From DASRSS01 sp035656335 (GTDB lineage: Bacteria; Actinomycetota; Actinomycetes; Mycobacteriales; Jatrophihabitantaceae): a stretch of DNA of 5,863 bases. The position numbers were made by a program, and so were the translations under genes. The stretch spans positions 1-5,863 of the forward strand of contig DASRSS010000273.1 in the NCBI GenBank assembly GCA_035656335.1, in the 5' to 3' direction. Below, piece after piece: positions 1-4,577 of the stretch (positions are counted from its first letter, which is position 1; every line of letters begins with the position of its first letter). A model generated the notes under the pieces. It made no database searches, had not been told where the DNA came from, and was given only the letters and a program-made list of their open reading frames with translations.

Positions 1-1
1 C

Positions 2-691
2 CCGCCGCGGCCGGACCGTCCGGCCGGCTCGCCGGCGCCCGCGGCGGCGCCGTCGCCGTACCGCGGCTCGCGCCAGCTCGCGCGCGTGCACCTGTCCAGC
101 TCGCTGCTCGTGGTGCCGCAGTTCGCGGTGGCGACGTTCACGCTGGTGTACCTGGTGGGCGAGCGCGGCTGGGACAGCGCCGCCGCCGGTCGGTTGATCT
201 TCGCGTTCCATCTGCTCGGCGCGGCCGGGCGCATCGCGACCGGCATCTGGTCGGACCGGGTGGGCAGCCGGCTGCGGCCGATGCGCCAGCTGGCGATGGC
301 CAGCGCGGTGCTGATGGCTGCGCTAGCGATCGGCGCGGCAACGCACTCGGTGCTGATCATCGCCGTGTTCGGGCTCGCCGCGGTGGTCACGGTCGCGGAC
401 AACGGGCTGGGCTACACGTCCGTCGCCGAGCTGGCCGGCGTCGAGTGGTCCGGACGCGCCCTGGGCGTGCAGAACACCGCGCAGAACCTGACCGCCGTGA
501 TCACCGCGCCCGTGCTCGCTGCGATCATCGGCGACTCGCGGTACGCGCTGGCGTTCGCGGTGGTGACGGCGCTGCCGGTTGTCGCGATCGCGACGACGCC
601 GGTGCGTGCCGAGCAGCGCCACGACGCAGCAGGGGCGGCGTCCCGAGATCAGGACGCCGCCCCTACCGGTGCAGCTGGCGGTCCAAACTGA
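2..691 (+). CDS. MFS transporter, C-terminal half (5' end outside window)
   Basis: The reading frame is open from position 2 and ends at TGA 689-691, so the N-terminal half lies upstream of the window; the GTG at 86 is an internal codon. The first ~25 codons are rich in Pro, Ala, Gly and Arg, as expected for the central cytoplasmic loop of a 12-helix MFS protein. About six hydrophobic segments follow, counting residues from GTG 86: roughly 4-24, 35-54, 67-87, 88-110, 131-149 and 151-170. Between the second and third of these is GIWSDRVGSR (residues 53-62), the G-x-x-x-D-R-x-G-x-R loop signature that recurs between helices 8 and 9 of the major facilitator superfamily. The protein should be an inner-membrane secondary transporter; the substrate cannot be read from this half. 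The last ~30 codons (TTPVRAEQ onward) lie inside the direct repeat and pass through a terminator-like hairpin, so the present C-terminus was probably altered by the insertion that follows. Family call confident, substrate unknown. Confidence 0.85.
   Translation, partial: PPRPDRPAGSPAPAAAPSPYRGSRQLARVHLSSSLLVVPQFAVATFTLVYLVGERGWDSAAAGRLIFAFHLLGAAGRIATGIWSDRVGSRLRPMRQLAMASAVLMAALAIGAATHSVLIIAVFGLAAVVTVADNGLGYTSVAELAGVEWSGRALGVQNTAQNLTAVITAPVLAAIIGDSRYALAFAVVTALPVVAIATTPVRAEQRHDAAGAASRDQDAAPTGAAGGPN
591..681. repeat. Left copy of 91-bp direct repeat bracketing the AlbA_2 gene
   Basis: Positions 591-681 match 2614-2704 base for base at a constant offset of 2023, except at 610 (c versus g), 621 (a versus g) and 630 (c versus t). 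From 631 to 681 the two copies are identical over 51 bp. The repeat contains the 3' end of the MFS gene, a hairpin, and, read on the minus strand, the discriminator G and CCA of a tRNA 3' end preceded by CC. In the right copy these last bases belong to the intact tRNA-Ser; in this copy the sequence diverges right after them. This looks like an insertion-end duplication. Confidence 0.93.
631..664. terminator. Terminator-like hairpin inside the MFS 3' end (left copy)
   Basis: AGGGGCGGCGTCC (631-643) pairs perfectly with GGACGCCGCCCCT (652-664) around an 8-nt loop. There is no T tract on either side, so it would be a U-tail-free terminator of the kind often predicted in actinobacteria. Position 630 is C opposite A665, which interrupts an extension of the stem that is intact in the right copy. 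The hairpin lies upstream of the present MFS stop codon, which is odd for a terminator and suggests the stop was moved by rearrangement. Confidence 0.7.
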
Positions 692-742
692 GTTCGCAGT
701 CGACCACGGAAGCAGCAAGGAGCGCGCATGCGATGCGGTTGC

Positions 743-757
743 GGTCAGGCACTGACC
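743..757. promoter_or_regulatory. Short inverted repeat upstream of the AlbA_2 gene
   Basis: GGTCAG (743-748) and CTGACC (752-757) form a perfect 6-bp inverted repeat around GCA. It lies about 82-96 bp before the start codon, upstream of the proposed -10 element. It could be a regulator site or a small DNA or RNA hairpin; the sequence alone does not decide. Confidence 0.35.
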
Positions 758-769
758 AAGACCGTTTCG

Positions 770-816
770 CCGTAGTTCCGTAGTACCCTTCACTTTGTAG
801 AGGGAGATACGGAACT
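770..816 (+). promoter_or_regulatory. Candidate promoter and operator of the AlbA_2 gene
   Basis: AGTTCCGTA (774-782) and TACGGAACT (808-816) are perfect 9-bp inverted copies with 25 bp between them. A tandem CCGTAGT (770-776 and 778-784, period 8) overlaps the left copy. Between the inverted copies is TACCCT (784-789), which fits the actinobacterial -10 form TANNNT and would place a start site near 796. No good -35 is visible. The geometry, with one arm upstream of the -10 and one downstream of the likely start, is what a repressor binding both arms would use. The winged-helix-like C-terminus of the downstream protein makes autoregulation possible, but this is inference. Confidence 0.4.
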
Positions 817-838
817 CGTCGAAACTCGGAGGAGCGGG

Positions 839-2590
839 ATGGACGCGGCGGTGAAGACGGCTCTGGACGCCGTCTATTCCGGGGTCGTCGCCAAGGACGC
901 CGAAACCGAGCTTCTCGACTTCAAGGAGGACCACCGCGACGGGGTTAAGGGAACTCTGCGCGTTCTGCTGGACGCGGCGCTGTGTCTGGCGAACGCAAAG
1001 GGCGGGCACGTGGTGCTTGGTGTGCGGGACAAGGCCGGTGGTCCGACGGCGCTCATCGGAACGGACCTCGATCCCGAGACGGTTCGCCAGTCGATCAACA
1101 CCAACTCCCACCCCCGATTGCTGGTGGAGGTCGAGGCGGTCGACTACCAGCGAACCCGACTGCTCGTGGTGTCTGTGCCCGAGGGACGTGAAATCCATGC
1201 CGACGCCAAGGGACGAGCACCGCGACGCATCGGTACGGACTGCGTCCCCCTTGACCCAGCTGGGCAGGCGCGGCTTCGCGAGGAACGCAGCGCCTACGAC
1301 TGGTCGCACGCCAAAGCCGGGTCGGCACGAATCTCACCCGAGGCGCTGGCGGCGGCACGGCGCCGGTTCAGCGCCTCAACTCGGCCCGAACGGCGAGCGC
1401 TGTCGGCGCTATCGGACGCCGACCTCGCTCGCGCCCTCGGGGTGGTCGACTCGGGCGGGAATCTGCTAAATGCAGGAGCGGTATTGCTCGGCGAGGAGCA
1501 GTGCAAGGTCACCTACACCTACCGCGAATCCCCGGCCGGTGAGCCTCTGGCGGTGGAGAAACTCAACGGACCGCTGCTGGTCGTCTACGACCGAATCATG
1601 GAACTGATCCGACTGCGCCGACGGCTAACGCCGGTGACGCTGCCGGACGGGCAGCAACTGCAGGTCGAGGACTTCCCCGAACTGGCCGTCCGTGAGGCGC
1701 TCACCAACGCGCTGATCCATCGCGACTATCAACTCGCCGACGCCGTCACCGTCGACCATTCACCGTCGGTGCTGGCGATCACCTCACCGGGTCCGCTGGT
1801 CGCCGGCGTGAACCCAGACAACATCCTGACCCACCCGTCCAAGCCTAGGAACCGCTGCCTGGCCAACGCCGCGTCCATATCGGAACTTGCTGAGGAGATC
1901 GGCCGCGGCGTGGACCGCATGTATCGGGAGATGATCCGCTCCGGGCGTCCCACCCCGTCGATCACCGAGGCTTACGACCACACCCGGGTCGCCCTAATCG
2001 GCGATGCGCCGAACACAAGCATCGCCCGCTACGTTGGGCAACTGCCCGCAGAAGTCCGTGACGATACCGACGCCATGATCATCATCCTCAAACTCTGTGG
2101 CACCCGTACCGTCACCGCCGAGCAGATGGCACCTCTGTTGCAGAAGGGTGTCGACGAAGCCGAGGCCTCGCTGCGGCACCTGGCCCGTGACGTTGTCGCG
2201 GTGATCGAGCCGACTCGGCAGACTTTCCGCCGCGCCCGACCTGTCTATCGCCTGCGAGAAGATGCCCTCAAACAACTCGGCAGCGCCGTCCCATATGCCC
2301 GTCACACTGCCGACGAGATCGAGCGCCGAGTCGTGCTCCATGTGCGCGAGTACGGGCGCATCACCAACGCCACCGTCCAGAACCTGTTCAACGTGAAATC
2401 CGACCGAGCCAATCAGATTCTCAAAGAACTGCGGGAACGCCAGATTCTGACCAAAACCTCCGAGGCGCAGCGCGGCCCCAGCGTCGAGTACGGTCCCGGC
2501 GACCGATTCCCACCTCGCGAGGCCTCCAAGCGCAGGACCACAAAGGCAAAATCCGAGAATGCCGACCAGGCAACACTTTTCGATCGCTGA
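839..2590 (+). CDS. Schlafen/AlbA_2-domain protein with GHKL-like ATPase region and C-terminal winged helix
   Basis: The 583-aa protein starts at ATG 839, with GGAGGAG at 828-834 just ahead. Residues ~18-140 resemble the AlbA_2 (Schlafen-type) domain: ETELLDFKE (22-30) carries the E-x-x-x-x-D-F-K signature, ANAKGGHVVLGV (51-62) the Gly-rich strand, and RRIGTD (129-134) the usual end motif. Residues ~275-395 resemble the RecG-related GHKL domain (HATPase_c_4): an N-box EALTNALIHRDY (286-297), then ITSPGPLVAGV (314-324) and EEIGRGVDRM (352-361). Residues ~490-550 look like a winged helix (ITNATVQNLFNV, then SDRANQILKELRERQIL). A basic stretch (KRRTTKAK) precedes a QATLF tail (577-581). Proteins of this architecture are usually annotated as transcriptional regulators or putative DNA-binding proteins; eukaryotic Schlafens cut tRNA and restrict viruses, and prokaryotic relatives have been tied to phage defence. 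The gene is intact, stands alone, is relatively AT-rich, and is bracketed by direct repeats. Domain call confident, biological role not known. Confidence 0.88.
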   Translation: MDAAVKTALDAVYSGVVAKDAETELLDFKEDHRDGVKGTLRVLLDAALCLANAKGGHVVLGVRDKAGGPTALIGTDLDPETVRQSINTNSHPRLLVEVEAVDYQRTRLLVVSVPEGREIHADAKGRAPRRIGTDCVPLDPAGQARLREERSAYDWSHAKAGSARISPEALAAARRRFSASTRPERRALSALSDADLARALGVVDSGGNLLNAGAVLLGEEQCKVTYTYRESPAGEPLAVEKLNGPLLVVYDRIMELIRLRRRLTPVTLPDGQQLQVEDFPELAVREALTNALIHRDYQLADAVTVDHSPSVLAITSPGPLVAGVNPDNILTHPSKPRNRCLANAASISELAEEIGRGVDRMYREMIRSGRPTPSITEAYDHTRVALIGDAPNTSIARYVGQLPAEVRDDTDAMIIILKLCGTRTVTAEQMAPLLQKGVDEAEASLRHLARDVVAVIEPTRQTFRRARPVYRLREDALKQLGSAVPYARHTADEIERRVVLHVREYGRITNATVQNLFNVKSDRANQILKELRERQILTKTSEAQRGPSVEYGPGDRFPPREASKRRTTKAKSENADQATLFDR

Positions 2591-2600
2591 CCACTAGTGG
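2591..2600. other. Perfect palindrome right after the AlbA_2 stop codon
   Basis: CCACTAGTGG is self-complementary and begins at the base after the TGA. It has no loop, so it is not a terminator. It lies between the end of the cargo gene and the right direct repeat and could be a protein-binding site or chance. Confidence 0.3.
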
Positions 2601-2613
2601 CGGGATTCCGGGC

Positions 2614-2704
2614 CGACGACGCCGGTGCGTGCGGAGCAGCGCCGCGACGCAGTAGGGGCGGCGTCCCGAGATCAGGACGCCGCCCCTACCGGTGCAGCTG
2701 GCGG
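2614..2704. repeat. Right copy of 91-bp direct repeat, joined to the tRNA-Ser 3' end
   Basis: This is the second copy of 591-681 (three mismatches, 51 bp identical at the tRNA side). It carries a truncated piece of MFS coding sequence (TTPVRAEQRRDAV in the matching frame) with no MFS gene in front of it, so it is a remnant. Here the MFS frame would run into the tRNA and stop at TGA 2718-2720, which may show how the gene ended before the insertion. The repeat ends two bases inside the tRNA acceptor stem. Confidence 0.93.
2652..2689. terminator. Terminator-like hairpin downstream of tRNA-Ser (right copy)
   Basis: GTAGGGGCGGCGTCC (2652-2666) and GGACGCCGCCCCTAC (2675-2689) form a perfect 15-bp stem with an 8-nt loop. 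It begins ten bases past the encoded CCA of the minus-strand tRNA-Ser, so it is well placed to end that transcript. From the other side it would end plus-strand transcription from the AlbA_2 gene. The stem is two pairs longer than the left copy, because T2653 pairs with A2688 where the left copy has C630 opposite A665. No T tract follows on either strand. Confidence 0.75.
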
Positions 2705-2786
2705 AGGATGCGGGATTTGAACCCGCGAGGGGTTGCCCCCAACCCGCGTTCCAGGCGAGCGCCATAGGCCACTAGGCGAATCCTCC
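2699..2786 (-). tRNA. tRNA-Ser (anticodon GGA), CCA encoded
   Basis: On the minus strand the acceptor arm GGAGGAT (from 2786) pairs with ATCCTCC (2709-2703), followed by discriminator G and an encoded CCA (2701-2699). The D arm contains CTAGTGG. The anticodon loop CTGGAAC gives anticodon GGA, which reads UCC serine codons. A long variable arm, GGGG-GCAA-CCCC, is the class II feature expected of tRNA-Ser, and the T arm is GCGGG-TTCAAAT-CCCGC. All stems pair. The 3' end abuts the right direct repeat, so the insertion leaves the tRNA complete. Confidence 0.97.
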
Positions 2787-2793
2787 GTTCAGC

Positions 2794-2824
2794 AGGATAC
2801 GCAATCGACCGCTGCGCCCGCCAA
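2794..2824 (-). promoter_or_regulatory. Candidate promoter of tRNA-Ser
   Basis: On the minus strand TATCCT (2799-2794) fits the -10 form TANNNT and lies 7 bp before the mature tRNA 5' end at 2786. TTGGCG (2824-2819) is a possible -35, though the 19-bp spacer is long. Transcription would begin at or just ahead of the tRNA 5' end. The -10 is the better supported part. Confidence 0.5.
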
Positions 2825-2849
2825 CTCCCCCGGCCGTGCCGCGGATGCG

Positions 2850-2855
2850 TAGACT
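2850..2855 (+). promoter_or_regulatory. -10 element of the SRP RNA gene
   Basis: TAGACT matches the TANNNT -10 form and stands 6-8 bp before the proposed 5' end of the SRP RNA near 2862-2864. No clear -35 is seen. The spacing to an independently identified RNA gene supports the call. Confidence 0.55.
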
Positions 2856-2861
2856 TCGGCG

Positions 2862-2953
2862 TCGGCCCCCCGCGTGGCGCCCACCCTGCGAACCTCCCCA
2901 GGGCCGGAAGGCAGCAAGGATAAGCAGGCTCTGGCGGGTGCGCGGGGGGTCCT
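2862..2953 (+). ncRNA. ffs: Signal recognition particle RNA, small bacterial (4.5S) type
   Basis: The apical domain is unmistakable: CCAGGGCCGGAAGGCAGCAA (2898-2917), then GGATAAGCAGG, containing the GGAA tetraloop and the AGCA-side internal loop that bind the Ffh M domain. The ends close with CCCCCCGCG (2866-2874) pairing to CGCGGGGGG (2941-2949), extended by a G-T and a G-C pair. The RNA is about 88-92 nt, the short Alu-less form. With Ffh it targets nascent membrane and secreted proteins to FtsY and SecYEG, including products like the MFS transporter here. It diverges from tRNA-Ser and ends about 10 bp from the stop of the convergent hydrolase gene. Exact 5' and 3' ends are inferred from the stem and may be off by a few bases. 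Confidence 0.95.
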
Positions 2954-2961
2954 CTATCCGC

Positions 2962-4437
2962 TCACGGCCCGCTCGACGCCGGCTGGACGGTCTGCGTGCT
3001 GCAGCCGAGCTCGACCACCGGATCCGCGAGCGCCGACCCGCGATTCGTGCCGTACACGCAGAACTCGTGCGTGCCGGCGGTCACGTTCGCGACCGAGACG
3101 TCGAAGCCGTGGCGTCCCTCGATCCGGTACTTGCTGTCGATGTCCGGACGGGCCACGTCGGCCGGGTAGGTCCCGATCACCGCGCCGTCCTGTCGAATCT
3201 GCACGCTGTTGCTGTGCGCCGGCTGGTCCGGGTCGAACGTCCAGCCGCGGAACTGGACGTTGCCCGCCGCCGGCGTCGTCACCGACTCAAGCGCGCCGCG
3301 GGCGTTGCCGTCGATCAGCCAGTGCCGCGTGACGTAGCGCCCGGACGTGCCGCGTCCGAGGTTCGCGGTGCGGACGGTGATCACGTGCTGGCCGTTCGGG
3401 ACGGCGAGATGCACGTTGAAGCCGTGCGGTCCGCGCAGTCGCGCGATCGTGTTCAGGTTCGGCCGCGCGCGGTCGGTGCGTGCACGCAGCACCAGCTTCC
3501 CGTCGGTGTAGACGCGCACCGTCAGCGCGGTGCCCGGCCGGTCGCGGTCGTACGCGTAGCCGGCCAGCCGCACGCTGTTGCCGTGGTGGGCGGCCAGCGC
3601 GAGCCGCAAGACCGGGTTGTGCCAGGCCGGGTCGATGTGGCCCGCGGGCATGAGGCGGCGCGCCATGCCGTCCAGCGTGACCATCGCGTGCTGCCCGTAC
3701 GGCCCGCCGCTAGTCAGCATCGCGACCGCGAACCGGTCGTGGTCGACGTAGCCGGTGGAGTTGAACACGCTGGTGCAGAAGCAGTTGCTGTCCGCGCCCC
3801 AGCCCTGCTTGATCGCGAAGCTGCTCGCCGCGGCCGGGATGCCGAAGTACTGGTAGGTGCCGTCCGAGCCGTGCACCGTCGCGTGCCGCATCGCGTGGAT
3901 CAGCCACGGCCCGACCCGGTGATCACGCTTGACCTTCGCGTAGAAGTGGACGAGTCCGCCGGCGGTCACGTGCGTGTTCCCCCACCAGCCGCCACGGCTC
4001 GGCGGCGAACCCAGGTGCTTCACGTGGTAGTGCCGAGCGAGCAGCGGCACCACCCGATCGCCGCCGGACAGCCCGTACAGCGCGCTGGCCGAGGCGTCGT
4101 CCGACTGCGTGATCATCTTGTACGCGGTGCGCTCGACGCTGCCGTGCATCCGTCCGGTCAGCAGCAGCCGGGTGGCGATGAAGACCTTCACCACGCTCTC
4201 GGTGGCGAACTCGGCGTGGTACGGGCCGGCGCCGTAGAAGCGTCCGGTCCGGGTGTCGAGCACGGCGACCGCCGCGGTCTCGCCGCGATGCTCGGCGTAG
4301 CTGACGGCGCGGCGGGCGTTGCCGGTGATGAACGCGGTCGCCTCGGCGGGCGCGGCAAGCACGATCGCGGTGCCGAGCACCGTCAACGTGATGGCCGCCG
4401 CGCCCGTGACGCGGCGGTGAAGGGGGGAGAAGGGCAC
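2962..4437 (-). CDS. Secreted beta-lactamase-fold serine hydrolase with two C-terminal repeat domains
   Basis: The 491-aa protein begins at GTG 4437-4435 with GGAGG at 4447-4443, five bases upstream, and ends at TGA 2964-2962. Residues 1-~34 form a Sec-type signal peptide (RR at 9-10, hydrophobic core 12-29, APAEATA near the cleavage site). Residues ~40-265 have the serine beta-lactamase/PBP-like fold: S81-V-V-K84 (SxxK), S112-D-D (for SDN) and K210-Q-G (for KTG). The stretch where class A enzymes carry the omega-loop general base (Glu166) reads SPPSRGGWWGNTHVTAGGL and has no acidic residue, so true beta-lactamase activity is doubtful; a cell-wall peptidase, esterase or penicillin-binding role is as likely. 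Residues ~285-363 and ~392-480 are two copies of a repeat with GYAYDRDRP or GWTFDPDQP, VY-x-DG-like, DxARP, GF and G-x-H motifs, seen on many actinobacterial exported enzymes; C460 and C479 could form a disulfide. The substrate is unknown. Confidence 0.85.
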   Translation of the reverse strand: MPFSPLHRRVTGAAAITLTVLGTAIVLAAPAEATAFITGNARRAVSYAEHRGETAAVAVLDTRTGRFYGAGPYHAEFATESVVKVFIATRLLLTGRMHGSVERTAYKMITQSDDASASALYGLSGGDRVVPLLARHYHVKHLGSPPSRGGWWGNTHVTAGGLVHFYAKVKRDHRVGPWLIHAMRHATVHGSDGTYQYFGIPAAASSFAIKQGWGADSNCFCTSVFNSTGYVDHDRFAVAMLTSGGPYGQHAMVTLDGMARRLMPAGHIDPAWHNPVLRLALAAHHGNSVRLAGYAYDRDRPGTALTVRVYTDGKLVLRARTDRARPNLNTIARLRGPHGFNVHLAVPNGQHVITVRTANLGRGTSGRYVTRHWLIDGNARGALESVTTPAAGNVQFRGWTFDPDQPAHSNSVQIRQDGAVIGTYPADVARPDIDSKYRIEGRHGFDVSVANVTAGTHEFCVYGTNRGSALADPVVELGCSTQTVQPASSGP

Positions 4438-4442
4438 GGCGG

Positions 4443-4447
4443 CCTCC
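4443..4447 (-). promoter_or_regulatory. Ribosome binding site deciding the GTG start of the serine hydrolase
   Basis: GGAGG on the minus strand lies five bases before GTG 4437, supporting this non-ATG start, which also gives a complete signal peptide. The divergent 140-bp gap to dnaX must hold the promoter of this gene; I see no convincing -10/-35 pair for it on the minus strand. Confidence 0.7.
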
Positions 4448-4565
4448 GGGTCCCAGCAGGGGTGGGTGACGCCGGGGAACTACCCGCGGTCTTCGCGGCT
4501 CTCACCGCGCGTTCAGGACGCTCCGGCGCCCGTCCCCCGGCCTGCCGCATGTCGGCCGCGGTGGT

Positions 4566-4571
4566 TAGGGT
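4566..4571 (+). promoter_or_regulatory. -10 element of dnaX, leaderless arrangement
   Basis: TAGGGT fits TANNNT and is followed by six bases and then the GTG start codon. That places the transcription start on, or within a base or so of, the G of the start codon. No Shine-Dalgarno sequence precedes GTG, consistent with leaderless translation, which is common in actinobacteria. No clear -35 is visible. Confidence 0.6.
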
Positions 4572-4577
4572 TCGGCT

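Larger units (their letters stand above)
682..2704. mobile_element. Candidate ~2.0-kb inserted segment carrying one gene, next to tRNA-Ser
   Basis: This is one repeat unit of 2023 bp: 153 bp of unique leader up to the coding region, the AlbA_2-GHKL gene, a short tail, and the right copy of the direct repeat. Removing it would rejoin the MFS 3' end directly to the hairpin and the tRNA-Ser 3' end. The cargo gene is lower in G+C than its flanks: my count for 2401-2460 is 31 of 60, against 46 of 60 for 5401-5460 in dnaX. No integrase, transposase or terminal inverted repeats are present. It could therefore be a non-autonomous element, a decayed remnant of a tRNA-targeting element, or a segment brought in by homologous recombination between repeats. 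Exact ends are ambiguous by the length of the repeat. Confidence 0.55.

Noticed and set aside
323..1309. Minus-strand open frame of 328 codons across the MFS 3' end and the AlbA_2 5' end
   Set aside because: It spans the repeat and opposes two recognisable plus-strand genes; composition is arginine-rich with no family signature.
2589..2611. Possible degenerate second tRNA 5' end (a CTAGTGG near a GGATT-like string)
   Set aside because: Only a 7-mer is shared with the D arm of tRNA-Ser and no stems form; the palindrome explains the match.
682..2704. Integrase, transposase or toxin-antitoxin partner inside the inserted segment
   Set aside because: Apart from the AlbA_2 gene the segment has only ~150 bp upstream and ~110 bp downstream, mostly regulatory and repeat sequence. 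No second gene is supportable.
2962..4437. Antibiotic-resistance beta-lactamase
   Set aside because: The omega-loop glutamate is missing and KTG is KQG, so resistance activity is not supported by the sequence.
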